The translations under genes were made by a program, and so were the position numbers. A stretch of DNA of 64,000 bases from Crossiella sp. CA-258035 (GTDB lineage Bacteria; Actinomycetota; Actinomycetes; Mycobacteriales; Pseudonocardiaceae). The notes beneath the pieces are model-generated. The model had not been told where the DNA came from and did not search any database. It saw nothing but the letters and a program-made list of their open reading frames with translations. Each line of letters opens with the position of its first letter. Position 1 is the stretch's first letter. The stretch covers positions 8,089,501-8,153,500 of the forward strand of contig NZ_CP116413.1 in assembly GCF_030064675.1 (NCBI RefSeq), given 5' to 3'. Below, in pieces: positions 8,162-23,632 of this stretch.

Positions 8162-9004
8162 ATGCACAGTGAACGCTGGCGCGACGACCGCGTGGTTGAC
8201 ATCCAGGTGAAATCTTCCGCGTTACGCCGGGAGGCCGAACTCACACTTCTGGTTCCCCGGCACTGGCGCGAAAGCAAACAGGGCTGGCCGACGCTGTACC
8301 TGTTGCACGGCGCGGGCGATGACCATACCTGCTGGCTCCGCTGGACAGATATCCTTCGGTTGGCCGACGAGGCCGGGATTCTGGTCGTGATGCCGCCGGG
8401 CGGCCGGGTCGGGCTGTACAGCGACTGGCTGGCGCCGGATCACGTGGGAACGATCCCACACTGGGATGAATTCGTTTTCAGTGAACTTCCGGAGCTGCTG
8501 GAAAAGCATTACTGGGCCAGCGAGGTCCGCGCCGGGGCCGGGGTCTCGATGGGCGGCTACGGCGTGCTGCGCGGCGCGCAGCGGCACCCCGGCTTCTTCC
8601 GCGCGGTCGCCTCCTTCAGCGGACTGCTGCACACCACCCGCCGCGGCATGCCCGCCTTCGCCCGCGCGATGCTCCGCCGCGAAGGGGAAAAGGCCAGCTC
8701 ACTGTGGGCCTCGCGGGCACACTGGCTGGCCGAGGACCCCTACCGCAACGCCGAGCTGCTGCGCGGCACCCCGCTGCACCTGTCCACCGGCGACGGGCGG
8801 CGCGGCCCGCTGGACCGGCGGTTCTCCGGCGGCTCGGTGCTGGAGTGGATCATCGGCCCCGGCACGCTCGACCTGGCCGCGCGACTGGGGCAGCTCGGCA
8901 TTCCGGTGAGCCTGCACGCCTACCCGGGAACGCACACCTGGCCCTATTGGCGGCGCGAACTGAACACTACCTTTCCTTTTCTGCTCTCCGCACTACGAAA
9001 GTAG
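8162..9004 (+). CDS. Alpha/beta-hydrolase, esterase D / antigen-85-like
   Basis: 280 aa. The nucleophile elbow is GVSMGG with Ser129, and the catalytic His is likely His258 in THTWPYW, matching the H-S/T-WPYW ending of mycobacterial antigen 85 mycolyltransferases and the S-formylglutathione-hydrolase-like esterase D fold. The oxyanion-type segment LYLLHGAGDD lies at residues ~45-54. No signal peptide is visible, unlike true antigen 85, so it probably acts in the cytoplasm. It lies immediately upstream of the FAAL and PKS genes in the same direction. It may release or transfer an acyl chain made by the cluster (inference). Confidence 0.85.
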   Translation: MHSERWRDDRVVDIQVKSSALRREAELTLLVPRHWRESKQGWPTLYLLHGAGDDHTCWLRWTDILRLADEAGILVVMPPGGRVGLYSDWLAPDHVGTIPHWDEFVFSELPELLEKHYWASEVRAGAGVSMGGYGVLRGAQRHPGFFRAVASFSGLLHTTRRGMPAFARAMLRREGEKASSLWASRAHWLAEDPYRNAELLRGTPLHLSTGDGRRGPLDRRFSGGSVLEWIIGPGTLDLAARLGQLGIPVSLHAYPGTHTWPYWRRELNTTFPFLLSALRK

Positions 9005-9009
9005 GGTCT

Positions 9010-9037
9010 GGCACGTGCCTGGGTTCACATACCCAGG
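9010..9037 (+). terminator. Hairpins between the esterase and FAAL genes
   Basis: GGCACGTGCC (9010-9019) is a 10-bp palindrome. CCTGGG (9018-9023) and CCCAGG (9032-9037) form a 6-bp stem with an 8-nt loop. They start just after the esterase stop codon (9004). They may partly terminate or process the transcript before the FAAL gene; no T-run follows. The remaining ~100 bp to the FAAL start show no clear promoter. Confidence 0.35.
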
Positions 9038-9141
9038 GAGGTTGCATTCCTAACGATCCGTTCGACAATGGATTCACACCGGCCATTCGACGACGCACGG
9101 CCGCTCCCCCAGCTCCCTTCCCCGAAAAGGGTGACTCCCCG

Positions 9142-10892
9142 ATGAACCACATCGAATTCGCCGTGCCGGCACAGCACGACTTCACCGGGTCGATGCCGCT
9201 CACCGGTTTTCTGCACCGAAACGCCAGCAGCGACCGCCCGGCATTCACCTTCGTCGACTACAACGAGGACCGGGCCGGGATCGCGCACACGCTGACCTGG
9301 CGCGAGCTGGACCAGCGGGCCCGCGCGCTGGCCGCGCAGCTGCGCCAGACCACCGCGCCGGGCGCCAGGGTGGCCATCCTGACCCCGCACGACCTCAACT
9401 ACGTGGTCGCCTTCCTGGGCTGCCTGTACGCGGGCGTGATCGGCGTGCCGCTGTTCGCGCCGGAGGTGAGCCTGCACGGGTCCCGGCTGGTCGGCGCGCT
9501 GGCCGACTGCGATCCCGAGGTGTGGCTGGCCACGGAGAACGCGCTGCCGCAGGTGCGCAAGCTGCTCGACGGCGAGCTGGCGCCCAGCCCCAAGCAGGTG
9601 CTCGCGGTGGACAAGGTGGATCCGTTGGCGGCGGCGGGTTTCCGGCCCGCGCTGGTGTCCATGGACGACCCGGCCTACCTCCAGTACACCTCCGGCTCCA
9701 CCAGGGCGCCCAGCGGCGCGGTGATCACGCACCGGAACCTGGTGGTGAACTCCGCGCAGATCGCCGCCGCCTACGGCATGGACGCCAGTTACACCTGCTC
9801 CGGCTGGATCCCGTTCTTCCACGACATGGGCCTGATGTCGATGCTCGCGGTGCCGGTGCTGCTGGGCGCGCACTCGGTGTTCTGCACCCCGTTCGCCTTC
9901 CTGCAACGGCCGGAGCGCTGGCTGCGCCAGCTGGCCGCGCACCAGAACACGCTGACCGCGGCGCCGAACTTCGCCTATGACTACACGGCCGCGCGCACCA
10001 GTGACGAGTTCAAGTCCACTGTGGACCTGTCCGGCGTCAAGATCATGATCAACGGCAGCGAACCGGTGCGGGCCAAGACGATCGAGCGGTTCAACGCCGC
10101 CTTCGGCCCGGCCGGGCTGGCCCCCGAGGCGCACCGCCCGTCCTACGGCCTGGCCGAGGCCACCGTGTACGTCACCGCCACCGGACCCGCGGGGCCGACC
10201 GTGCTGAGCGTGGACCGGGCCGAGCTCAGCGCGGGCAGGCTCACACCGTCCACTTCGGACACCGCGCTGGAGCTGGTCGGCGCGGGCACCGGCATCGCCT
10301 TGCAGGTCCTGGTGGTCGACCCGGCCACCGGCGCGGCGCTGCCCGAGGGCGCGGTGGGCGAGGTGTGGGTGCACGGGCCGAACGTGGCCGACGGCTACTG
10401 GCAGAAGCCCGAGGAGTCCGCGCAGGACTTCGACGGCCACCTCACCAGCGGCCCGGACTCCGCCCCCGAGCGCGGCTGGCTGCGCACCGGCGACCTGGGC
10501 GCGCTGCACGATGGCGAGCTGTTCATCACCGGCCGGGCCAAGGACCTGATCATCATCGACGGCAAGAACCACTACCCGCAGGACATCGAGGGCACCGTGC
10601 ACGAGGCGCACCCCGCGGTCCGGCGGGACTACGTGGCCGCCTTCGCGCTCACCGAGGGCGCGGAGGAGCGGGTGGTGGTGATCGCCGAGTACTCCCGGCA
10701 CGTGCCGGAGCCGGAGCGGGACCCGGCCGCGGTCGCCCTCGCGGTGCGCCAGGCCGTCTCGGCCCACCACGACCTGCGGCTGGCCGACTTCCGGCTGGTG
10801 CCGCCCGGCAAGGTGCGCCGCACCTCCAGCGGCAAGATCGCCCGCGGCGCGACCAGGGACCAGTACCTCAGCGGGGCATACGGAGAGCTGCT

Positions 10893-10896
<4 letters not shown>
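9142..10896 (+). CDS. Fatty acyl-AMP ligase (FadD32-like FAAL)
   Basis: 584 aa, ATG 9142 with AGGGTGA 8 nt upstream. It is an adenylate-forming enzyme: motif YTSGST at residues 182-187, the IPFFHDMGL segment, NGSEPVR (a hallmark of FAALs rather than acyl-CoA ligases), YGLAEATVYVT, and GWLRTGDLG. A FAAL activates a fatty acid as acyl-AMP and passes it to a carrier protein. The next gene overlaps it (ATGA) and starts with an ACP domain, so the enzyme very likely loads the PKS starter, as FadD32 loads Pks13 in mycobacteria. FadD32-like members take medium to long chains; the length here is unknown. Confidence 0.92.
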
Positions 10897-17410
<6,514 letters not shown>

Positions 17411-17411
<1 letters not shown>

Positions 17412-17502
17412 CGGCCAACACCCCGTCCCACAACGGCCAACACGCCGCAGGCTTCTCAAGCCCCGCGGCGTGTTGGCCGTTCTCGTACCGGGTGTTGGCC
17501 GT
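17411..17502. terminator. GTGTTGGCCG repeat cluster and strong hairpin between convergent genes
   Basis: AACGGCCAACACGCCGC (17432-17448) and its perfect complement at 17465-17481 form a 17-bp stem. It continues through an inner GGCTT-CTC-AAGCC stem, giving a near-continuous hairpin. Further copies of the unit flank it: ACGGCCAACACC at 17411 and GTGTTGGCCGTT at 17492. The element fills the gap between the PKS stop and the MgtC stop, so it is well placed as a bidirectional terminator. The same repeat family recurs at 55449-55550. Confidence 0.7.
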
Positions 17503-17507
17503 TGTGG

Positions 17508-18212
17508 TCAGACTTCCGGGTCGGACTCCACGACCCGCCAGCTGACCGAGCTGATGCCCGGTTCCAGGCTCAGGCGGCTGACCGCGGACTCCAGTTCGGT
17601 GCCCTGCTTGCCCTTGCCGGACAGCCGCGCGGTGACCTCCACCTTGCCGGAGGCGCCCAGGTCCTCGCTTTCCAGGCCCTGCAACACAAATCCGGCCGTG
17701 GTCACCGACTGCACGACCAGCGCGCGGATGTGCGCCTCCTCGGCGTCCCGGCAGACCGCCTTGAAGTCGTACAGGTAGCGCCGGTCGGTCTCGGACTGGG
17801 TGCGGTCGACCTTGCGGGCCAGCGAGCGCAGCACCACGTTGGCCAGCACGATCGCCGCCGCCCCCGCCGCGGCGTGCGGGAACAGCCCGGCGCCGGCCAG
17901 GCAGCCGACGCCCGCCGCGCCCCAGATGGTGGCCGCGGTGTTGATCCCGCGCAGGCTCACCCCATCCCGGATGATCACACCCGCGCCCAGGAAACCGATG
18001 CCGGAGACCACCTGGGCGGCGATCCTGGTCGGGCTGCCCTCGCCCGGGGTGAGCACGCTGAGCAGCACGAACAGCGCCGCCCCTGTGGCCACCAGCGCGT
18101 TGGTGCGCAGCCCGGCCATCCGGGCCCGCCACTGCCGCTCCAGCCCGATCACCGAGCCGAGCACCAGCGCCGAGCCCAGCCGGGCGGCGACCTCCCACCA
18201 CAGCAACGTCAT
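17508..18212 (-). CDS. MgtC/SapB family membrane protein
   Basis: 234 aa. The N-terminal MgtC domain has four to five helices with the family segments GSVIGLERQWRARMAGLRTNALVATGAALF and SGIGFLGAGVIIRDG, followed by GINTAATIWGAAGVG. A C-terminal ACT-like soluble domain (residues ~150-234) follows. MgtC proteins support growth at low Mg2+ by modulating the ATP synthase and phosphate balance in other bacteria. They are not transporters themselves. The ATG overlaps the ABC ATPase stop (ATGA), so it is translationally coupled to that transporter. Confidence 0.9.
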   Translation of the reverse strand: MTLLWWEVAARLGSALVLGSVIGLERQWRARMAGLRTNALVATGAALFVLLSVLTPGEGSPTRIAAQVVSGIGFLGAGVIIRDGVSLRGINTAATIWGAAGVGCLAGAGLFPHAAAGAAAIVLANVVLRSLARKVDRTQSETDRRYLYDFKAVCRDAEEAHIRALVVQSVTTAGFVLQGLESEDLGASGKVEVTARLSGKGKQGTELESAVSRLSLEPGISSVSWRVVESDPEV

Positions 18213-19474
18213 GACCGCTCTCCGTCCGCCAGCACCAGCTCCTGCGCCACCGCGTCGAAGTCGAACAGCTCGCCGTAGCGGCCCCAGTCCACCGCCACGG
18301 CGAGTTGCCGCATCGCCTCCTGTTGGGTGAACCCGCGGCGCAGCAGGTCGAGGAAGAAGGTCTGCCGCAGCCGTCCGGTGCGGCTGGTGCGCAGCGCGTG
18401 CGTGATCATCCCGATCAGCGGCGCGTGCGCCTCGGCCAGCTTGGCGAACTGCCGCTTGCTGGCCGGGATGTCCGCCTCGGCCCACACCTGCCCGTCCAGG
18501 GTCAGGTGCGCGCCCGCCCCGGCCACCTCGACCAGGCCGAGCATCCCGGCCGCGTCCACCAGCGGCATCAGGTCGTCGACCTCGAAGGACAGCTGCGCGG
18601 CCAGCTCGGGCAGCTCGGCCCGGCCGCCACTGCCCGCGACCAGCTCGACCAGGCCAGCCAGGCCGCCGACGGTGGCTTCGGGCAGCGGGCGCATCAGCGG
18701 GGTGCGCGGGTCCGGGACGGTGCGCCCCGCGGCGGAGCCGGTCAGGGCGGTGTAGATCTGGTCCACCACGGCCAGGAACCCCGCCCCGCGCCGATCCCTC
18801 GGCCTGGTCAGCGGCACCGTGATCTCCGCGGTGATCCGGCCGGGGTTCGCGCCCAGCACCAGCACCCGGTCGGCCAGCAGCACGGCCTCCTCGATGTTGT
18901 GCGTGACCACGCAGATCGCCCTGGTCGGGAACTTCGCGCTGCCCCACAGCGCCATCAGCTCGCCGCGCAGGTTCTCCGCGGTGAGCACGTCCAGCGCGGA
19001 GAACGGCTCGTCCATCAGCAGCGCGTCCGGTTCCAGCACCAGCGCGCGGGCGAAGCCGACCCGCTGCCGCATGCCGCCGGAGAGCTCCTTCGGGTAGGCC
19101 CCGGCGAAGCCGTCCAGACCGATCAGGTCGATCATCTCCTCGGCCCGCCGCCGCCGTTCCGCGGGCGCGACCCCGCGCGCCTGCAAGCCGAGCTCCACGT
19201 TCTCCCGCACGGTCAGCCAGGGCAGCAGCGCGAAGCTCTGGAACACCATGGCGGTGCCGGGGTTCGCCCCGCGCAGCGCCTGGCCGCGGTAGCTGACCCG
19301 GCCGCTGCTGGGCTCGACCAGCCCGGCGATGGTGCGCAGCAGCGTCGACTTGCCGGAGCCGGACTTGCCGAGCAGCGCGACCACCTCGCCCGCGCGCAGT
19401 TCCAGGTTGATGTCGGCCAGCACGGGCAGGCCGCTGAAGTTCTTGGAGACGTGCTCCAGTGCCACGATGGTCAT
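18209..19474 (-). CDS. ABC transporter ATPase, NitT/TauT type with C-terminal AAA-associated domain
   Basis: 421 aa. The ABC domain covers residues ~1-260: Walker A GKSGSGKST at 36-44, Q-loop VFQSFALLPW, signature LSGGMRQR, Walker B ALLMDEPF and switch His in VVTHNIEEA. Residues ~270-415 form the AAA-associated C-terminal domain (ELPELAAQLSFEVDDLMPLVDAAGMLGLVE and the FFLDLLRRGFTQQEAMRQL segment), seen in a subgroup annotated as nitrate/sulfonate/bicarbonate transporters. The gene lies between the fused permease and MgtC. No substrate-binding protein is encoded in the operon, so the annotated anion substrates are not supported here. Confidence 0.88.
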   Translation of the reverse strand: MTIVALEHVSKNFSGLPVLADINLELRAGEVVALLGKSGSGKSTLLRTIAGLVEPSSGRVSYRGQALRGANPGTAMVFQSFALLPWLTVRENVELGLQARGVAPAERRRRAEEMIDLIGLDGFAGAYPKELSGGMRQRVGFARALVLEPDALLMDEPFSALDVLTAENLRGELMALWGSAKFPTRAICVVTHNIEEAVLLADRVLVLGANPGRITAEITVPLTRPRDRRGAGFLAVVDQIYTALTGSAAGRTVPDPRTPLMRPLPEATVGGLAGLVELVAGSGGRAELPELAAQLSFEVDDLMPLVDAAGMLGLVEVAGAGAHLTLDGQVWAEADIPASKRQFAKLAEAHAPLIGMITHALRTSRTGRLRQTFFLDLLRRGFTQQEAMRQLAVAVDWGRYGELFDFDAVAQELVLADGERS

Positions 19475-19489
19475 GTCAGCACTCCGTTC

Positions 19490-21211
19490 TCAGAGGTGGT
19501 AGCGGCGCTGGGCGTGCGCCTGGAGCGGCCGCCAGCAGAGCCGGTTGAGGGCGACGACGTAGGCGCTCATGACCACCACGCCGATCAGGATGTGCGGCTG
19601 GTCGCCGCTCTCGGTGGCGGTCTTGATGTAGGCGCCCAGGCCGGTGGCGGTGAGCGTGTCGCCGCCGTAGGAGACGAACTCCGAGACGATCGAGGCGTTC
19701 CACGCGCCGCCGGCCGCGGTCAGCGCACCGGTCACCCAGGCCGGGAACACCGCGGGCAGGATCAGCCGCCGCCAGCGCAGCCAGCCGCGCAGCCGCAGGT
19801 CCGCGGCGGCCTCGCGCAGGTCGGCCGGGATCGCGCTGGCCCCGGCGATCACGTTGAACAGCACGTACCACTGCGCGCCCAGGCTCATCAGCAGGATGCC
19901 GCCCCAGTCCAGGGTGACGCCGGTGCCGATGAGCAGCGCGGTGACGAACGGGAACAGGAAGTTGGTCGGGAAGCTGGCCAGCACCTGCACCACCGGCTGG
20001 GCCAGCCGGGACACCCTCGGGTGCAGTCCGATCCACACCCCGACCGGCACCCACACCAGCGAGGACACCGCCACGATCAGCAGCACCCGGCCGAAGGTGA
20101 CCAGGCCCAGCCAGGCGGCCTCGCCGACATCGGCCCAGCTCGCGGTGCCCGCGAGGTAGCCGACCGCGGACACCGTGCCCCAGCCCAGCAGCGCCAGCAC
20201 CGCGACCAGCAGCGCCGCGTCGCCCAGCCCGCGACGGCCTGGCGAGGCCTGCCAGTGGTCCCTCGGCCTGCCGAAGACCCTGGCCGCCCGGTCCAGCCCC
20301 TCGCCGAGCGGGCGCAGCAGCGTGGCCAGGCGGCGGGGCAGGCTGGAGCGGCGCAGCAGGTCCAGCACCAGGCTGCGCGGCGCGGTGGCCGCCTCCGCCT
20401 CCTCGATCCGGAACCGCTCGGCCCAGGCCGTCAGCGGCCGCCAGAACAGCAGGTTCACCGCCAGCACCAGCAGCACCATGGCGCCGATGGCCAGCAGCAG
20501 CCGGTCGTCCTGGGCGCGTTCGGTGGCCGCGGCCACGTAGCTGCCGATGCCGGGCAGCGCGTAGCTCTGGTTGAGCACGCTGATCGCCTCGGCGGCCACC
20601 ACGAAGAACCAGCCGCCGCCGAAGCTCATCATCCCGTTCCACAGCAGCGGGATCACCGTGCTCGGCGCGTCCAGCTTCCAGAACCGCTGCCACCGGGTCA
20701 GCCGCAGCATGGTCGCCGCTTCACCCAGTTCCCTCGGCTGCGCGCGCAATGCCTGGTACCAGGCGAAGGTCATGTTCCACGCCTGCGAGGTGAAGATGGC
20801 GAATACCGACGCGCATTCCACCCCGAGCGTGGAACCCGGGAAAAGCGCGATGAATCCGGTGACCGTGACGGAGAGGAAACCCAGGATCGGCACCGACTGG
20901 AGAATGTCCAGTGCGGGCAGGATGATCTTTTCCGCGCGCCGGGACCGGGCCGCCAGCGTGCCCACCGCCATGGTGAAGACCAGGGAGAGCGCGAACGCGG
21001 CGAACATGCGCAGCAGCGTGCGGCCCGCGTAGTAGGGCAGCACCGAGGGATCGGTGCTGATCTGGTCCAGGGAATGGTCCGCGGGCAGCGGCGCGATGGC
21101 ACCCGCGCCGAGGCGGATGGCCAGGTAGAGCAGCAGGCCGACGCCCAGCGCGACGGCGGCGTCGGTCAGCACGGCGCGACGGCGTGCGGGCACGCCAAGG
21201 ACAGCGAACAT
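19490..21211 (-). CDS. ABC transporter permease, fused tandem BPD_transp_1 domains
   Basis: 573 aa with two permease halves in one chain. Half 1 (~55-265) carries the EAA-like loop ELGEAATMLRLTRWQRFWKLDAPS. Half 2 (~345-560) carries DLREAAADLRLRGWLRWRRLILPAVFPA. Each half has about five to six helices. The two halves substitute for a permease dimer. It is followed by the ATPase after 15 nt. Its 5' region contains a translated 11-aa leader and hairpin, and the operon ends with mgtC. That context points to divalent-cation uptake rather than nitrate or sulfonate (inference). Confidence 0.87.
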   Translation of the reverse strand: MFAVLGVPARRRAVLTDAAVALGVGLLLYLAIRLGAGAIAPLPADHSLDQISTDPSVLPYYAGRTLLRMFAAFALSLVFTMAVGTLAARSRRAEKIILPALDILQSVPILGFLSVTVTGFIALFPGSTLGVECASVFAIFTSQAWNMTFAWYQALRAQPRELGEAATMLRLTRWQRFWKLDAPSTVIPLLWNGMMSFGGGWFFVVAAEAISVLNQSYALPGIGSYVAAATERAQDDRLLLAIGAMVLLVLAVNLLFWRPLTAWAERFRIEEAEAATAPRSLVLDLLRRSSLPRRLATLLRPLGEGLDRAARVFGRPRDHWQASPGRRGLGDAALLVAVLALLGWGTVSAVGYLAGTASWADVGEAAWLGLVTFGRVLLIVAVSSLVWVPVGVWIGLHPRVSRLAQPVVQVLASFPTNFLFPFVTALLIGTGVTLDWGGILLMSLGAQWYVLFNVIAGASAIPADLREAAADLRLRGWLRWRRLILPAVFPAWVTGALTAAGGAWNASIVSEFVSYGGDTLTATGLGAYIKTATESGDQPHILIGVVVMSAYVVALNRLCWRPLQAHAQRRYHL

Positions 21212-21307
21212 GACGGGATCCGAACTGTGCGAATGCCGGAAAAAGGGCAGCAGAAGTCACCGGCTACGCCAGCTCAGGGCGCACCGGGAAATGAGGAAAG
21301 AAAGGAG

Positions 21308-21343
21308 TCAGAGACGACTACTAGGAGGATCACCGAGAGTCAT
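21308..21343 (-). CDS. Leader peptide upstream of the ABC-MgtC operon, 11 aa (MTLGDPPSSRL)
   Basis: ATG 21343-21341 to TGA 21310-21308. The ribosome site AGGAGGTGA (21358-21350) is as strong as that of the corA leader. The peptide MTLGDPPSSRL has the core Asp-Pro-Pro-Ser; the corA leader has Asn-Pro-Pro-Ser. The stop lies exactly 96 nt before the permease ATG, again as at corA. The Pro codons are CCT CCT, unusual in this very GC-rich genome, and they form the anti-Shine-Dalgarno arm of the hairpin described separately. Function is inferred. Confidence 0.65.
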   Translation of the reverse strand: MTLGDPPSSRL

Positions 21344-21361
21344 GGGCGATCACCTCCTAGT
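21320..21361 (-). promoter_or_regulatory. Hairpin pairing the leader ribosome site with its Pro-Pro codons
   Basis: ACTAGGAGG (21361-21353 on the minus strand) and CCTCCTAGT (21328-21320) are perfect 9-bp complements separated by 24 nt that include the start codon. In the RNA this hides the leader's ribosome site. Translating ribosomes would melt it, and a ribosome stalled on the two Pro codons would hold it open. The arrangement ties translation of the leader to the fate of the downstream operon. Confidence 0.55.
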
Positions 21362-21406
21362 GCGCGAAATCAAGCAAACCTTCAGCAGGCTAGCAGCGAT
21401 TCCGGA

Positions 21407-22492
21407 TCAGCTCCAGCGTTGTTCGTCCCATGTGAACGGGATCCCATGTCCGGAGCCACTGCCCAGGTGCAGCGAAATTCCGGCAGGCCACAACCGGAGC
21501 AGCAGGTCGAAGCGGAACAAACCGCCCACCCGTTCCCTGGGCTCGTAGACCAGCAGCGCCAGCGGGCTCTCCTCGGTGGCGCGGGCGGCCGCGTCGGCCA
21601 GCACGGTGCGGCCCTGCGCGCGCTGCGCGGGCGAGACGTACTGCCAGACCACCGAGTGCCAGACCACGGTGAGCACGCCCGGCCGCGGCTGGGCCAGCTG
21701 CCGCCGCAGCCACTCCGGCCCGGCGGCGCGCTCCACCTTCACCGGGTCGTCCACGGCCAGCCGCATGGCCCGCTGCAACCGGCGCCAGCGGTCCAGCTGG
21801 TCCGGCCAGATGAAGGAGGACAGCTGCCGCTGCCCGTCCAAAGTGGACACGTCCACCGGGTTGAGGTCGCAGCCCGCGCGCTCCACCAGCGCCAGCGGCA
21901 GGTCCAGGTCGACCGGCGGCAGGCCGGTCCACTCCGGGTCGAGCTGCAGGCGGCTGCGCTTGTCACCGAGCACCCGGCCGTCGGCCAGCCGGTAGCCGAC
22001 CCGGTGCGGGCGCAGGTTCAGCCCGCCGCTCGCGCCGATCTCCAGCAGCCGGACCGGATAGGGCTCGGCCCGGTCGACCGCGGCGGCGGCCCGGCTCGCG
22101 GCCACCAGCAGCCCGCCGTAGAGCGGGGCGGTGCGGCCGGGCTCATTGGTCTGCACGACCGTGGAGCGCACCAGCGCGCGCAGCTCGTCGGCGTGCTCGG
22201 CGAGCACCGGCTCGGCGTCCGACCAGAGCTTGCCCAGGTCGGTGGCGCCGCCGACGCTCGGGTAGTGCTTGGCCAGGCTGGGGGCCTTGCCCTCCAGCAC
22301 CAGCCGATGCAGTGAGCCTGCGAAACGCAGACCGGGCACGGTTCCGCGGCGGTCCCGCTCGGATCCGGCCATCACCGACGCCGTGACGCCACCGGCGGCC
22401 AGGTCCTCGGCCGCGGCGGTCAACAGGGCGTGGTTGAGCGGACTCCGCTGGCGGCAACCACGGGCGGCATCCTGGAACAGCTCCACGAGCAC
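21407..22492 (-). CDS. DUF2332 family protein (second copy)
   Basis: 361 aa, GTG start with TAGCCT (-10-like) 7 nt upstream at 22500-22505, so probably leaderless. It shares the DUF2332 layout with the protein at 1420-2511: YPSVGGATDLGKLW, RLLEIGASGGLNLRPHRVGYR (a GxGxxG-like loop), DLNPVDVSTLDGQRQLSSFIWPDQLDRWRRL, and a late VVWHSVVWQYV stretch. The identity to the first copy looks low, so they are ancient paralogues. Function is unknown. Confidence 0.8.
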   Translation of the reverse strand: MLVELFQDAARGCRQRSPLNHALLTAAAEDLAAGGVTASVMAGSERDRRGTVPGLRFAGSLHRLVLEGKAPSLAKHYPSVGGATDLGKLWSDAEPVLAEHADELRALVRSTVVQTNEPGRTAPLYGGLLVAASRAAAAVDRAEPYPVRLLEIGASGGLNLRPHRVGYRLADGRVLGDKRSRLQLDPEWTGLPPVDLDLPLALVERAGCDLNPVDVSTLDGQRQLSSFIWPDQLDRWRRLQRAMRLAVDDPVKVERAAGPEWLRRQLAQPRPGVLTVVWHSVVWQYVSPAQRAQGRTVLADAAARATEESPLALLVYEPRERVGGLFRFDLLLRLWPAGISLHLGSGSGHGIPFTWDEQRWS

Positions 22493-22610
22493 AGAGGCGA
22501 GGCTAGTCCTTCAAGAACCCTGATCGGCAGTCCCCCCAAGGGTTTTCACCCGGCTGCGGAAAGCCGCGGGCAGGAAGCTCGGCACCCGCGGCCCCCCGGC
22601 GAAGGCATCG

Positions 22611-23540
22611 CTACCGAATGTCGACCGCCACCGCGTTGTACGGCGTGGTCGGCGTGGGCGGAGTGGTGAAGCGGGCGTTCGGCAGGTACAGCCGGTGACC
22701 GAACTGGGCCACCGTGGCGGGCACGTCGAACCGCGGATCGGTGATGGACCGGGTCAGCTTGCCGCTGCCGCCGTCCTCGGCCAGCCGGAACTGGGTCACC
22801 ACGTTGAGCCGGTTCTGCACCACGAACAGCGTGCGGCCCAGCCGGAGCAGCCCGTCACCGTTGGTCAGCAGCGCGCCACCGAGGTCAACCGTCCTGGCCA
22901 CGCCGGTGCGCGGGTCGACCCGGAACAGCTTGCCGGTGTTGGACTGCACGACCAGCAGCGCGTCCTCGTCCGGCGTGGTGACCAGGCCGTTGGCGTTGAC
23001 CCCGGTGGCGCCCTGGACGAAGTCGCCGGTCAGCGGGATGGTGCTGAACTCACCGGCAGCGGGCAGCGAGCCGTTGCGGCCCAACGGCAGCCGGTAGAGC
23101 ACCGGCTTGAACGAGTCGGTGAAGTAGGCGGCCGAGCGGGTGAGCACAACATCGTTGACGAAGCTGGTGCCCGGCTCGGCGAAGGCGTAACTGGCAAGGA
23201 CCTTGCCCGTTCGGGTGTCCAGCACCCGCGCGTCCCCGCCGTTGCCGCCGGAGACGAACAGCCGCCCGCGCCCGTCCACCTTCAGCCCGAGCGACGGGGT
23301 GCCCGGCCCCTTGCTGAACACGCTGCCCCTGCCGGTGGCCAGGTCGACCTTGAAGATCGAACCGTCCACTCTGGACCCGAAGTAGGCGGAGGTCCCGCCG
23401 ATGGCGATGCCCTCCGGCTGGAACCCGTTCGGCAGCGGGAACTCAGCGGGGAACGGCGCGGTCCCCGCCACCGCGGCCGGCGCCCCGGCCAGCGCGGCCA
23501 CCAGCACCGCGGTCCCCGCCAGCAGTCTCCGAGCGCGCAT
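22611..23540 (-). CDS. Secreted SMP-30/NHL-like beta-propeller protein
   Basis: 309 aa from ATG 23540 (GAGAGGAA 5 nt upstream). Residues 1-26 form a Sec signal peptide (RARRLLAG, a hydrophobic Ala/Val core, then APAAVAG). The mature part has repeated blades such as GFQPEGIAIGGTSAYFGSRVDGSIFKVDL, GLKVDGRGRLFVSGG, NDVVLTRSAAYFTDS and GVNANGLVTTPDEDALLVVQ, typical of SMP-30/gluconolactonase-like or superoxide-dismutase-annotated propellers. Enzymatic activity is uncertain. It probably acts outside the cell. Confidence 0.8.
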   Translation of the reverse strand: MRARRLLAGTAVLVAALAGAPAAVAGTAPFPAEFPLPNGFQPEGIAIGGTSAYFGSRVDGSIFKVDLATGRGSVFSKGPGTPSLGLKVDGRGRLFVSGGNGGDARVLDTRTGKVLASYAFAEPGTSFVNDVVLTRSAAYFTDSFKPVLYRLPLGRNGSLPAAGEFSTIPLTGDFVQGATGVNANGLVTTPDEDALLVVQSNTGKLFRVDPRTGVARTVDLGGALLTNGDGLLRLGRTLFVVQNRLNVVTQFRLAEDGGSGKLTRSITDPRFDVPATVAQFGHRLYLPNARFTTPPTPTTPYNAVAVDIR

Positions 23541-23632
23541 CGCTGTTCCTCTCCCAAGCCGTGGTGAACCTGACCCAGCGACCCTGTCGGACCCAGCTGA
23601 TGACTTGCTGAAGATGTTGGTGGCAGACGGGT

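Noticed and set aside
18209-21211. Nitrate/sulfonate/bicarbonate transporter annotation
   Set aside because: Family-level resemblance only; there is no binding protein or assimilation gene, and the operon context points to divalent cations.
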